Below, one piece after another: positions 44,947 to 54,571 of a DNA stretch of 54,787 nt. Every line of letters starts with the position of its first letter. Within the stretch, counting starts at the first letter, position 1. The notes under the pieces were generated by a model. It was not told the origin of the DNA. It was given only the letters and a program-made list of their open reading frames with translations, and did not search any database. The stretch covers positions 1 to 54,787 of the forward strand of contig JAJDTM010000006.1 of NCBI GenBank assembly GCA_022827185.1. The letters are read 5' to 3'. Position numbers and translations under genes: made by a program. This DNA comes from Candidatus Poribacteria bacterium. GTDB taxonomy: Bacteria > Poribacteria > WGA-4E > WGA-3G.

Positions 44947-46992
44947 ATGAATTTCTTATCCCCTATCTCACTTTTTCTATTTGGGTTAGCCATCCCGATT
45001 ATCGCGCTGTACATCCTTAAACTCCGGCGGCGGCGCGAGCCTGTTTCTACACTGATGTTCTGGGAAGAACTTTTCAGAGAGCGGCAGACGACTTCGCTGT
45101 TCCAACGCCTGAAGCACCTCCTATCACTCCTGCTACAACTGCTATTTCTGGCACTCTTGGTGCTTGCCATCGCACGACCGCAGTTCGCTTTTATAACAAA
45201 ATCCGCCCGGCAGCTTGTGCTGATTATTGACCAATCGGCGAGTATGAACACTATTGAAGAAGAAGGCGAAGGACTCACGCGGTTAGCATCCGCTAAAGAA
45301 AGTGCCCTGCGAACCGTAGATGGACTCCGTTTCATGGACGAAATGACAGTGATTAGCTCACATACACAACCTGTCATTCATATCCCTTTTACCAACCATC
45401 AGAAATCGCTGCGAGAGGCGATCAATGCCATTCAACCCACCGACATCAGCACGAACCTTGAACCCGCTTATGACTTAGCTGATGCGATTGCCGAAACAAA
45501 ACCTAATCCTGAAATTGTTATCTTCAGCGATTTTCAATCCATTTCAGAAGCACTACTCGCCAAACTTAACAGTAAAACGGAAGCGGACGAGGCTCCAGAA
45601 ATTAAACGCCGTTTGATCCAGATAGGTGAAGCAAAGGATAATGTCGGGATTACACAATTTCGTGTCCGCAAGAGTCTCGTTAATGCCTTCGATTATCAAA
45701 CGCTGCTGCGCGTCGTCAACGCCTCGGAAACAGAGCGGAAGTTCAACGTTGAACTCTATTTCGATGAAAATCTCTTTGATGTGCGTCCATACAACCTTGC
45801 GCCCGGCGAGAGTAAATCCGAGATTTTCAGTAACTTTGCGTTTGAAGGCGGGAAACTCAAAGCGGTCTTAGACGTTCAGGACGCACTCCCAACGGACAAT
45901 ACCGCTTATGCCACGCTCCCGAAACGTGATCTGATCCCTGTTCTGCTCGTGACAGCGGGAAATCCGTTTCTCCAAAAGGCACTCGCTGTTGATGAACAGA
46001 TAAAACTCACTGTCCTTACATCCACTGAATATGAAACTGATGTGCTCCCTGTAAGTGGGAACTCGCAAGAGAAACAGCCGTATCAGGTCGTCATTTTCGA
46101 TCGCTACAGTCCACCCACCCTCGGTGATGGGAATTATATGTTTATTTACCCACCTGCTGCCTCGTCAGAGACCGGTAATCCTGAATTGAAATGGAATATC
46201 GGCGGCGCGTTGGAGACACCGATTATTACGGATTGGGAACGGACGCATCCTATCCTGCAGCACGTCCATCTGGAGAACGTTCAGATCGGCACAGCATATC
46301 AGGTCACGCCGCCCTCAACAGCACAGGTCCTTGCGCGTTCGTTTGAATCTCCAGTGTTGTTTATTGATGTTACACCGAACCGAAAAATTGTCTTCGCTGC
46401 TATCAATATCCTGGAATCCGACCTGCCGTTACGCATCGCTTTTCCAGTGATTATTGCTAACACCATTCAGTGGTTCCAACAGCGTTCTGAAATTCAGGAG
46501 CACCATCTTCGAACGGGGGAGGTCCTAAAACAGCGAATTGAATCGGTAGACGCTACTATCCAACCGGAATTAGAGACAGAAACTGATTCGCCGCCAGACA
46601 CTCCAAAACTCGCAAAAATCACAGGCCCTGGAGACAAAACGTGGGAAATCCCTATTGAACGGGATGAATTGCTTTTTGATCAGACGCAGCGCGCCGGTTT
46701 CTATGAACTGAAAATCTCGGAGGCAGTCGATGCTACAACCGAAGACGCACCCGCACCGGCGGCATCTGAGCTTACGGAGGAAGATAGTGGCACGGTATGG
46801 TCAGTCAATCTTGCCGACGAGACAGAATCACACATCGGTCCGGATCCAGCAGTCGAAGATCTACTTGAAGCGTCCGTAACACCGGGGGGCACTGCGATTT
46901 TACGCTATCCACCGTGGGTCTATTTGGTATTCCTCGCCGTGGGATTGAGCGTTGTTGAATGGTTCTTATATCAACGCAGAAGAATTGATTAA
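44947..46992 (+). CDS. BatA-like membrane VWA protein
   Basis: The 681-aa product starts with the BatA N-terminal region: a membrane helix at about 5-23, the basic LKLRRRREP loop, and a second helix at about 58-76. A VWA domain with the MIDAS motif DQSAS (95-99) follows. The middle part looks like an Ig-like and amidotransferase-like extension (ELYFDENLFDVRPYNLAPGE; PVLLVTAGNPFLQKAL). A last membrane helix near 652-672 ends in QRRRID, so the bulk faces the periplasm. It is the membrane VWA partner expected beside MoxR and DUF58, for envelope protein complex assembly or stress tolerance. The ATG has only a weak ribosome site, possibly because repeat copy G replaced the native upstream sequence. 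Confidence 0.85.
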   Translation: MNFLSPISLFLFGLAIPIIALYILKLRRRREPVSTLMFWEELFRERQTTSLFQRLKHLLSLLLQLLFLALLVLAIARPQFAFITKSARQLVLIIDQSASMNTIEEEGEGLTRLASAKESALRTVDGLRFMDEMTVISSHTQPVIHIPFTNHQKSLREAINAIQPTDISTNLEPAYDLADAIAETKPNPEIVIFSDFQSISEALLAKLNSKTEADEAPEIKRRLIQIGEAKDNVGITQFRVRKSLVNAFDYQTLLRVVNASETERKFNVELYFDENLFDVRPYNLAPGESKSEIFSNFAFEGGKLKAVLDVQDALPTDNTAYATLPKRDLIPVLLVTAGNPFLQKALAVDEQIKLTVLTSTEYETDVLPVSGNSQEKQPYQVVIFDRYSPPTLGDGNYMFIYPPAASSETGNPELKWNIGGALETPIITDWERTHPILQHVHLENVQIGTAYQVTPPSTAQVLARSFESPVLFIDVTPNRKIVFAAINILESDLPLRIAFPVIIANTIQWFQQRSEIQEHHLRTGEVLKQRIESVDATIQPELETETDSPPDTPKLAKITGPGDKTWEIPIERDELLFDQTQRAGFYELKISEAVDATTEDAPAPAASELTEEDSGTVWSVNLADETESHIGPDPAVEDLLEASVTPGGTAILRYPPWVYLVFLAVGLSVVEWFLYQRRRID

Positions 46993-47074
46993 AATTTGTG
47001 CGCTATCCCCTTGCTTCCGTGAGACCTCAAAGAATAATCAGATAGCCTTGACAATCTAAGTAGATAAAGTGCCT

Positions 47075-47986
47075 ATGCCGATAACAGATGCAACACAAGC
47101 CAACAACAGCAATACTCCGCCACTCCAACCGATGGGAGTTAGTGAGATTCTGGATATAACCTTCAGTTTCTATCGGAGACATTTTCTCCTTTTCCTTGGT
47201 GTTATCACCTTCTATTTCTTTGGAAGTCTCGTAAAACATTCCATAGAGAGTTTTCTCCACGGTTCTGATCTAAAAAACCTTGTTGCAAATTTAGTTGACA
47301 TGCCCTTTGAGGTTGTAAGTATCGGTGGGATAATCGTCGCAACGACTACAATTTATTTCGGCGGACATATCACAAGCAGTGCTGCGTTGAAGCAATCGCT
47401 CCGACACTTTTGGCACTTGTTGGGATGCTATTTTCTATGGGCACTGCCCTTGACGATTCCAATTATCGTTCTCTTTATTATGCTACCTTTTGCCGCGGGT
47501 AACTTGGAAGCAACCCTATTCATTCCTTTTGCGGTTCTGCCTTTCTCACTTTATTTTATGGTGCGTTGGAGTTTTGTCGCTGAAGTTTTTTTGATTGAGA
47601 GAACCGGCATAAAAGATGCCTTCAAACGTAGCAGTGAACTCGTTCGCGGCACATGGTGGCGAGTCTTCGGGATATTGGCTTTGATTCTTATGTTAAGTGC
47701 GGCGATTCACTATATATTGGAGTTTTCGCTTGGGGCAATTCTTATTCTAACAAAATTAGCGGGCGCAACAAACCTCGAAGACCTTTTCGAATGGTTAGTA
47801 ATGGAAACAGACTTTGACAGCAGCAACCTTCTCTTTTATGCGATTATGACTTGCGCAGATTTAGTTCTTAGAACTTTGACCGCCCCAATTTGGGTTATCG
47901 GTGTCACCCTTCTATATTTCGACCTTCGGATACGAAAGGAAGGATTTGATATTGAGTTACAAGCCAACGACAGCCAATTAATGTAA
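47075..47986 (+). CDS. Polytopic membrane protein, GPDPase-membrane-domain-like (copy 1)
   Basis: The 303-aa product has about six hydrophobic segments. Its N-terminal signature, PMGVSEILDITFSFYRRHFLLFLGV, is typical of YciC/GPDPase-type membrane domain proteins, which have no clear enzymatic function. A cytoplasmic motif, IKDAFKRSSELVRGTWWRVFGI, near residues 185-206 is the other hallmark. The ATG at 47075 is preferred over a GTG at 47069; ribosome binding is weak for either. A near paralogue begins 10 bp after its stop, so the pair arose by tandem duplication. The twin genes sit between the BatA-like gene and the double-VWA gene, unlike the usual compact order. Confidence 0.7.
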   Translation: MPITDATQANNSNTPPLQPMGVSEILDITFSFYRRHFLLFLGVITFYFFGSLVKHSIESFLHGSDLKNLVANLVDMPFEVVSIGGIIVATTTIYFGGHITSSAALKQSLRHFWHLLGCYFLWALPLTIPIIVLFIMLPFAAGNLEATLFIPFAVLPFSLYFMVRWSFVAEVFLIERTGIKDAFKRSSELVRGTWWRVFGILALILMLSAAIHYILEFSLGAILILTKLAGATNLEDLFEWLVMETDFDSSNLLFYAIMTCADLVLRTLTAPIWVIGVTLLYFDLRIRKEGFDIELQANDSQLM

Positions 47987-47996
47987 GTGGAAACAG

Positions 47997-49022
47997 ATGT
48001 CAAACCTTGCTAATGCAACACAAGTGGACAACGGTGGCACTCGCACACTCCAACCGATGGGATTCGGCGAGATTCTGGATACCATCTTCAGTCTCTATCG
48101 GAGACATTTTCTGCTATTTCTGGGCATTATCGCCTTCGTTTTTTGTGAAAATTTAGTAAGATATTTGTTGGGACGTTTCCTCCCGCATTTCTTCCTGAAA
48201 TCGTATATAATAGAATTTATTGGAATATCCTTCGCGCTTATAGGCATGGGTGGAATCATCGTCGTAACGGCTGCAATCCATTTAGGTGGACACATTAAAA
48301 GCCGCGACGCATTGAAACAAGCCGGACAGCGGTTTTGGTACATATTGGCGTGTAATTTCCCGTGGAGTTTCGTCTCCGAGATACCGCGCACTGCTATCAT
48401 CTTTCTTATACTTTCTGTGGTGGCGTACGAACTGACACCCACGCTATTTGTCTCCATTTGGTTAGTTTCTATACCTTTTACAGCCAGTTTCTCCGCGCAT
48501 TGGGGGAGCATCATTTCTCGTTTAATAACTTTCGTGATAAGACCAGGATTGACGTGGACTCGGTACATTCCGTTAGTGCTTTCGCCGCTCTCAATCTACT
48601 TTGTCGTGCGTTGGGCATTCGCCACTGCAGCTGTACTGCTTGAGGGTACCTCCATCCGACACGCTTTTAAAAAGAGCAATGAACTCACCCGTGGAAGTTG
48701 GTGGTACGTCTGGGGCATGCTAATCTCCTTTTCTGTGATAAGTTTCGCGATTCAGCGTATACTCCAAATCACGGTCCTATCTATCCTTGTTTTAATGAAA
48801 GTAGAGGGTGTAACAGCCTCTGATGATATTGTCAAATGGATACTAAGGGATTTCACTATGGATACCGATACACTGTCCTTCGCTATTATGATATGGAGTG
48901 ATCGAATCATTAATACCCTCATTTTTCCAATTGGGATCATCGGGGTTACGCTTCTATACCTCGACCTACAGATACGAAAAGAGGGGGCTGACATTCAGGC
49001 TCTTGCCACCACGCCCGCTTAA
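47997..49022 (+). CDS. Polytopic membrane protein, GPDPase-membrane-domain-like (copy 2)
   Basis: The 341-aa product is a paralogue of the preceding gene, sharing LQPMGFGEILDTIFSLYRRH and IRHAFKKSNELTRGSWWYVWGM. It is 38 residues longer. The extra piece lies near residues 155-195 (SAHWGSIISRLITFVIRPGL) and adds another hydrophobic stretch, so topology may differ from copy 1. About seven membrane segments are visible. It is probably co-translated with copy 1. An RNA-polymerase -10 element follows in the next spacer, suggesting that the transcription unit ends or is re-initiated there. Confidence 0.7.
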   Translation: MSNLANATQVDNGGTRTLQPMGFGEILDTIFSLYRRHFLLFLGIIAFVFCENLVRYLLGRFLPHFFLKSYIIEFIGISFALIGMGGIIVVTAAIHLGGHIKSRDALKQAGQRFWYILACNFPWSFVSEIPRTAIIFLILSVVAYELTPTLFVSIWLVSIPFTASFSAHWGSIISRLITFVIRPGLTWTRYIPLVLSPLSIYFVVRWAFATAAVLLEGTSIRHAFKKSNELTRGSWWYVWGMLISFSVISFAIQRILQITVLSILVLMKVEGVTASDDIVKWILRDFTMDTDTLSFAIMIWSDRIINTLIFPIGIIGVTLLYLDLQIRKEGADIQALATTPA

Positions 49023-49047
49023 ATTGAGGGTAATTCATAAGTAGATA

Positions 49048-49056
49048 TGCTATAAT
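49048..49056 (+). promoter_or_regulatory. Extended -10 promoter element
   Basis: TGC directly followed by TATAAT at 49051-49056 forms an extended -10, 54 bp before the start of the broken LamG gene. No well-spaced -35 was found. Confidence 0.45.
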
Positions 49057-49109
49057 TATTGAAATATTAAAAATCGGGACCTTATCAAGCGCGACTTACA
49101 GGAGAAATC

Positions 49110-49331
49110 ATGTTTTTGGCAAAACGGTATCTGAATTACATGCGCATTATAAGTGCTATTATTGTATTTACTTTCGCAATGGTATTGACAGGTGATACAA
49201 AGATTGATGAAAATACGATTCAAGGGATGTGGACATTTGAAGAAGGCGAAGGCGAGACCGTTACGGATCTTTCTGGGAACGGTAGCAATGGCATATTCGT
49301 TGGCGATATCAAGTCAGTGACCCCGCCCTAA
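49110..49331 (+). pseudogene. Truncated LamG-domain protein, 5' fragment
   Basis: The frame starts at ATG 49110 behind ACAGGAG. It encodes a signal peptide (about 1-31) and the opening strand of a LamG/concanavalin-like domain (IQGMWTFEEGEGETVTDLSGNGSNGIFVGD). Coding then runs into the terminal hairpin of the IS200/IS605-like element and stops after KSVTPP. A normal LamG domain needs about 130-160 more residues, and no continuation was found beyond the element, where the next gene begins at once. The insertion was therefore probably accompanied by loss of the rest of the gene. Confidence 0.7.
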
Positions 49332-49680
49332 AGGACGGGGCTTGTCCGATACGGCAGCCAAGTCTATAGATCAGACGAGGGCAACTCATTGACTACCGTA
49401 ATATATCACGATACCTGGGCGTGGCAGCCTGAACAATGTGTGTTAAAAGATAAGTATCTGTGGTAGGTGCTTATTTAAGGGTGCTCCCCAAGCCTCACTC
49501 ATCTTGGGTATTGTGATCGGGATGGGGCAACATATAACCCGAAAGGGAAATTACCACTATTATTCGTGTGAGTATACGGTTCAATCATACCTGAGTATTC
49601 ATCTGAACTCATACTCACACATTTATCATGAAAGGAGCGGACATTCCCCTCTATGCTCAAGCATAGAGTCCCCTGTCCGA
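49313..49680 (-). mobile_element. IS200/IS605-derived element without tnpA/tnpB, omega-RNA-like end
   Basis: This 368-bp block codes for no transposase but is full of hairpins. At 49321-49340, CCCCGCCC-TAAA-GGACGGGG gives, on the minus strand, AAGCCCCGTCC-TTTA-GGGCGGGG. That is the form of the right-end hairpin found after tnpB genes, where the omega RNA ends. At the other end CGGACA (49638-49643) pairs with TGTCCG (49674-49679) around CTCTATGC-TCAA-GCATAGAG, like a left-end subterminal hairpin. A third stem, GTGTGAGTAT/ATACTCACAC (49566-49575 and 49611-49620), lies between. Such non-autonomous, palindrome-ended derivatives of IS605-type elements are known. It interrupts the LamG gene. The guide portion of the RNA would be the flanking bases starting TCACTGACTTGATATC. 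Exact ends are not determined. Confidence 0.5.
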
Positions 49681-49685
49681 AGACA

Positions 49686-52265
49686 ATGATGGAAATTACA
49701 CGACCGTTTTTACTGCTACTGCTACTGCTGCTACCGTTCCTCTACTACGGTTACCGCCGTAGTCTCGTGGACCTGTCGCGAACGCAGCGAATCATGAGTC
49801 TGATCACTCGAATCATCATTGTCCTTTTACTGATCCTAAGTGTTGCAGACGTTCAATACCTGAAAACCGATGAGAAATTAGCAGTTATGTTTCTGGCAGA
49901 CATCTCAGATAGTATCTCAGACGACGGATTGACGGAAACGACGGATTATATCAACGCAGCTATGAAATCGCAAGGTGGGAATCAACAAGCCGGTCTCATT
50001 GCATTTACGGACAAGGCAGAAGTCATCCAAGGATTATCAGAAGGTGAAGATGAACCTGATACGGAATTGAAACTTGCTGAAATCAAAAAAACATGGTTAG
50101 ATACGGATGAAGATGCTGGCGATACAACGGATATCGCGCAGGCTCTTGAGAAGGCATGGGGATTTTTCCCTGCAAATGCGAACAAACGCATTGTCTTAAT
50201 CACAGATGGTGTCGAAACACAAGGTGATGCGCTTCATACAGCACTCCGCGGAAAAGACTTCGGGATACAAATCGACACGGTGCCGGTATATCCGAGTGAT
50301 GAACCGGAAGTTATGGTTCAGCGGCTTGATATGCCAGCGCAAGTCAAACAAGGTGCCCCGTTTAATGTTGAGGTTGTAATCCACAGCAACCATGAAGATG
50401 TCGCGGAGATCCGTCTCTTCAAGAATAAATTCGAGGTGGCAAAACAGGAGGCTCGGCTTGAAGCGGGTGAAAATCGGGTGATATTTACGCAGACAGCCAT
50501 GGAGAGTGGGACGCTTACCTACGATGCGATCTGCCGCACGACACAAGACACACGCTACGATAACAACCGTGCCCTCGGTATTGTCTCTGTTACTGGCAAG
50601 CCGAAAGTCCTCCTCATTGACGAAAACGAGTCGCAAGCGCGCTATTTGACGAGAGTCCTTGAAGATGCCAAGATACGCGTGGATGTTCGCAACGGATTGG
50701 GTGTCCCGAACGAACTTGCTGACTTGCAAAATTATGAACTTATCATCTTCAGCGACGTTCCCGCCAATCGACTTACTGAAAAACAGATGGATCTCGTCCG
50801 TACCTATGTTCAAGACCTCGGTGGCGGTTTTATGATGCTCGGAGGCGAGAACAGTTTCGGACTCGGCGGCTACTACAAAACACCGATTGAAGAGATACTG
50901 CCTGTCCGCACCGACTCGGAGAAGAAAAAGGAGACCCCTTCTCTGGCAATCGTTCTGGTTATCGACAAATCGGGAAGTATGGGCGGGATCAAGATTGAGT
51001 TAGCAAAAGAGGCAGCACGGGCATCGGTTGAACTTCTCGGACAGCGCGATAAAATCGGGGTCATCGCATTTGATGGATCCCCTTTCTGGATTGCAGAGAT
51101 GCACGATGCTTCTGATAAGCAATACCTCTCGAATCAGATCGGTTCAATCGTTGCGGGTGGTGGCACAAATCTCTATCCTGCGCTCGAACAGGCGTACTTT
51201 GCTTTAACAGAGACAACCGCTAAACTCAAGCATGTTATCGTTCTCAGTGATGGACATTCGACCCCTGGTGACTGGTATGGCATTGCGAATTCCATGTATA
51301 GCGAAAATATCACAATCTCAACGGTTGGTATCGGGAGCGGTGCTGATATGAACATGCTGGGTAATCTCGCCAATTGGGGCGGCGGACGTGAGTATTTCAC
51401 CCAAGACCCGTATAATGTCCCGCAGATATTCGCGAAGGAGACCGTCACTGCATCTAAATCTGCAATCATTGATGAGCCCTTTATACCTCAACAGATTAAG
51501 CCTACCCAAGTTTTGAGCGGCATTGATTTGGGACTCGCGCCGTTCCTCCTCGGTTACGTGGCTACGCAACCGCGTCCTACTGCCGAAACTTTTCTTGTCT
51601 CCGACCGCGGTGATCCACTGCTTGCGAGTTGGCAGTATGGACTGGGAAAATCCGTTGCCTTTACCTCTGATGCCAAGGCACGATGGGCTTCCGATTGGCT
51701 GGAGTGGCCAGGATACGGTAAGTTTTGGACGCAGCTCGTTCGGGACACGATGCGGAAAACGACACTCAGCAATTTTCAAGCAGGGATCAGCAAAGAAAAA
51801 GGCACCGCTCACCTTGCGATTGATGCACTCGGGGAAACTGGAGAATTCCTGAACGAATTGGAGAGCGACATCTCCCTTATCGGACCCAACCTTAAAAAGC
51901 AGCAGCTCGCCGTCACACAGAGCGCGCCGGGACATTATGAACTCAATTTTCCGACGAAAGAGGTGGGACCGTATTTCGTTAACATCATGCAAAAACAGGC
52001 GGGTGAAATTGTTAATACCCAAGTGACTGGCACTGTGGTCTCCTATCCTGAAGAATATGTTGTCCACAATGCTGATGAATCGCTCCTGGGTCAACTCTCA
52101 GCAACATCGGGTGGTAAATTCGACGTTGCAGTGGAAGAGGCGTTTCGGGCACCTGAAGCCCCTGTTACACTTCGGATTCACCTCTGGAAACCTTTTCTCA
52201 TCACAGCACTCTGTCTTTTGCTCATAGATATTGCATTGCGTCGAATCGATCTCATACGCCGCTAA
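49686..52265 (+). CDS. Double-VWA membrane protein with amidotransferase-like domain
   Basis: The product is about 859 aa. Two N-terminal membrane helices (about 6-20 and 36-53) precede a first VWA domain with MIDAS motif DISDS (72-76). An Ig-like segment and a class I amidotransferase-like domain (KVLLIDENESQARYLTRVLE through GGGFMMLGGENSFGLGG, about 305-405) follow. Next comes a second VWA domain with DKSGS near 425. A last membrane helix lies near 836-852. This layout is common in planctomycete-type MoxR clusters. The amidotransferase-like part lacks an obvious catalytic cysteine. Start choice is uncertain: two adjacent ATG codons (49686, 49689) have only a weak GAAG before them, and a longer start at 49653 lies inside the IS-derived element. 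It probably cooperates with MoxR, DUF58 and the BatA-like protein. Confidence 0.85.
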   Translation: MMEITRPFLLLLLLLLPFLYYGYRRSLVDLSRTQRIMSLITRIIIVLLLILSVADVQYLKTDEKLAVMFLADISDSISDDGLTETTDYINAAMKSQGGNQQAGLIAFTDKAEVIQGLSEGEDEPDTELKLAEIKKTWLDTDEDAGDTTDIAQALEKAWGFFPANANKRIVLITDGVETQGDALHTALRGKDFGIQIDTVPVYPSDEPEVMVQRLDMPAQVKQGAPFNVEVVIHSNHEDVAEIRLFKNKFEVAKQEARLEAGENRVIFTQTAMESGTLTYDAICRTTQDTRYDNNRALGIVSVTGKPKVLLIDENESQARYLTRVLEDAKIRVDVRNGLGVPNELADLQNYELIIFSDVPANRLTEKQMDLVRTYVQDLGGGFMMLGGENSFGLGGYYKTPIEEILPVRTDSEKKKETPSLAIVLVIDKSGSMGGIKIELAKEAARASVELLGQRDKIGVIAFDGSPFWIAEMHDASDKQYLSNQIGSIVAGGGTNLYPALEQAYFALTETTAKLKHVIVLSDGHSTPGDWYGIANSMYSENITISTVGIGSGADMNMLGNLANWGGGREYFTQDPYNVPQIFAKETVTASKSAIIDEPFIPQQIKPTQVLSGIDLGLAPFLLGYVATQPRPTAETFLVSDRGDPLLASWQYGLGKSVAFTSDAKARWASDWLEWPGYGKFWTQLVRDTMRKTTLSNFQAGISKEKGTAHLAIDALGETGEFLNELESDISLIGPNLKKQQLAVTQSAPGHYELNFPTKEVGPYFVNIMQKQAGEIVNTQVTGTVVSYPEEYVVHNADESLLGQLSATSGGKFDVAVEEAFRAPEAPVTLRIHLWKPFLITALCLLLIDIALRRIDLIRR

Positions 52266-52285
52266 AACTGAAACAGGAGGCATCC

Positions 52286-53670
52286 ATGATCCTAAAAACA
52301 CATAGATGGCACATGTATATTATGCCTGTTGTCGGTTGGTTGTGGCTGAGTATGTCAACGTTTGCCGCAACGATTCATGTCCCCGCAGATCAACTCACAA
52401 TTCAATCGGGTATTGATGCCGCAGAAGATGGGGACACGGTTTTGGTCAGCGACGGCATTTATACCGGTGAAGGAAACGTCAACATCAGTTTTAGTGGAAA
52501 AGAGATTACCGTCAAGTCCCGCAATGGTGCCGAAGCAACGATTATTGACTGTGAGGAAACACCAAATACGAGAGGCTTCGCTTTTGAAAGCAAAGAGTCC
52601 CGCGCTTCGGTGTTGGATGGCTTCACGATCAAAAACGGCGTGCACGATCTTGGCGGTGGTATCTACTGCCACACCGCTTCACCGACGATTCAAAACTGTG
52701 TCGTTACGCAAAATCGAGCGACAGCGACACGCTTCTTCGGTCAAGGTGGGGTGGTATCTATGGGAAAGATACCACAGTACACATAATAGATTGCATAATC
52801 TCCCAAAATCGATCGGCATCAGGTCTTGGTGGCGGTGCCCTCATTGATGGAGAAGGCGTATGGACATTTAACAACCCCCAATCAGTGATTTTCGATAATT
52901 GCACCGTTTCAAAAAATATTGGTAGTGGAATTGTCTGTTTCGATTTAAGTCCGGCTATCATAAAAGACTGCACAGTGATTCAAAACAGCGGACGTGGCAT
53001 CGTATGCACTTTTTTCGCACGCGGCACATCTATTACCAATTGCCATATTGAGCAGAATGCAGGCGGCGGGATTGAATGTAGCGAAACATCCAGTGTGCAG
53101 GTCCAGGATTGTATCATCAAACAAAACAGAGCCGAATACGGTGGTGGAATTTATTGTAGCCCAACAGGAGATGCTGACATTTCTGGATGCATCATCGCGC
53201 AAAATACGGCAACGGAGACTGGCGGCGGGATTGATGTTATTTCGACGCGGGGGCTGGTAACAATCACGAATTGCACGATTACACAAAACACGGCACATGA
53301 CAGAGGCGGCGGGATTGCTACCTACATTGAATTCAGTCAATTTACCCTCACTGATTCCATTGTTTGGGATAATCACTCACACAGCAAACATCACGAAGTC
53401 TCTCCAGGAGGTAGACGGATCATCATTAAGTCGAGTGATATCCGCGGTGGGGTTGCAGGAATGGATCGTGAGCCGGATGGCGAGTGGTTTATCTATGAAA
53501 ATAATATTAATGCAGACCCACGTTTCATTAACGCTGACACCGGTGACTACCGACTTGAACCGCACAGTCCTGCTGCATTGATGGGTGCCCAACCGCCACT
53601 CGGAGGTATCACTGCGGTAACGCACAAGGAAAAACGGTTGGTAACTTGGGGTGAACTCAAGATGCAGTAA
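52286..53670 (+). pseudogene. Exported right-handed beta-helix protein, frameshifted at a G-run
   Basis: The first part (52286 to the stop at 52784-52786) has a signal peptide (about 1-28, STFAATIHVP) and begins a parallel beta-helix of the pectate-lyase/NosD type (LTIQSGIDAAEDGDTVLVSDG; FTIKNGVHDLGGGIYCHTA). After GQGG the sense continues in another frame: GIYGKDTTVHIIDCIISQN, then repeated GGGI, NCTI and QN motifs to the stop at 53668-53670. Adding one base near 52745-52752 (GGTGGGGTGGT) restores a single frame of about 460 aa. Either a G was lost from a homopolymer or this is an assembly error. ACAGGAGG precedes the ATG. Beta-helix proteins bind or process polysaccharides at the surface; the substrate is unknown. 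Confidence 0.75.
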
Positions 53671-53698
53671 CAGAATTAGACAGGAGATATAGAACGCA

Positions 53699-54523
53699 AT
53701 GGCATTTCAATTTAAGGATTCAATGGTAAACGAGTACCTCTCACAAGGTTATCTGATTTTCCGCGGGATTGTTCCACCATCGTTGCTCACCGATTTGCGT
53801 CGTGAGGCTGAGAAAGCACGAGATTTAGCACATAAACTCAACGGACCGCAAACGCAACGGATTCAACCGCTATCCAATTACGGTGATGAATTAGATCTGA
53901 AGCCTTTTTACGACTATACTGAGTTATCTGAGCTTCGAGACGCTATTGACAAATTGCTCGGTCCTGATTACACCCACGGTCACGTCGATATTATGGGACT
54001 TCTCGTTGAGCCACTTGAGCATCCATGGCACCTCGGCTGGCACCGAGACGGTGTTGTTGAGGTGCCGCCCGAAGCGCGTGATGAAACGGTCAATGCGAAG
54101 TTGGCAGAAGTCTGGCACGACCTGCGCCACTTCAATCAGGTCAACTGTGCAATTTATGCCGATTCCTGTACGTGGTTCGTCCCTGGCAGTCATCTACGTC
54201 AGTGGGACATGCCCGGTGAAGAGCAGTCCACAGGCGACCCAAGTCTCAGGAAACCTGCTGACGGACAATCCAATGTTGAGGCAGAGCGATACTGCTTAGA
54301 GCATTGTAAGCAGTTCCCCGGTGCAGTTCAAGTACATCTGGGACCGGGGGATTTCATGGTTTATCGTAACCTCGCGTGGCATACTGGAAACTACATCACC
54401 TACCAACCGCGTGCAACAATCCACGATGTTGTTCGGTATGAAGGTGAGAGAGACTGGACTGGTTGGCAACAGGCGAAATTAGACGCTGTCAAACGGATGA
54501 AGGAAAAGCAATCAGAAACATAA
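53699..54523 (+). CDS. Phytanoyl-CoA dioxygenase (PhyH) family protein
   Basis: The 274-aa product is an Fe(II)/2-oxoglutarate-dependent oxygenase of the PhyH family. The facial triad is visible as H-x-D in LGWHRDG (near residues 119-122) and a distal histidine in LAWHTGNYI (near 228). The 2-oxoglutarate arginine is in QPRATIHD. WFVPGSHLRQWD is the usual PhyH loop. These enzymes hydroxylate small molecules or acyl chains in the cytoplasm. Poribacteria-like genomes carry many of them. ACAGGAG lies 13 bases before the ATG, a little far. It follows the beta-helix gene by 28 bp and may share its transcript. Substrate cannot be read from sequence. Confidence 0.88.
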   Translation: MAFQFKDSMVNEYLSQGYLIFRGIVPPSLLTDLRREAEKARDLAHKLNGPQTQRIQPLSNYGDELDLKPFYDYTELSELRDAIDKLLGPDYTHGHVDIMGLLVEPLEHPWHLGWHRDGVVEVPPEARDETVNAKLAEVWHDLRHFNQVNCAIYADSCTWFVPGSHLRQWDMPGEEQSTGDPSLRKPADGQSNVEAERYCLEHCKQFPGAVQVHLGPGDFMVYRNLAWHTGNYITYQPRATIHDVVRYEGERDWTGWQQAKLDAVKRMKEKQSET

Positions 54524-54571
54524 CTTTAATTCGATTATGTGTATATGATTCGGTATTCGTCTGAAACCATT

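Noticed and set aside
50196..50813. 205-codon minus-strand frame
   Set aside because: It is antisense to the double-VWA gene, which has clear domain motifs across the same bases.
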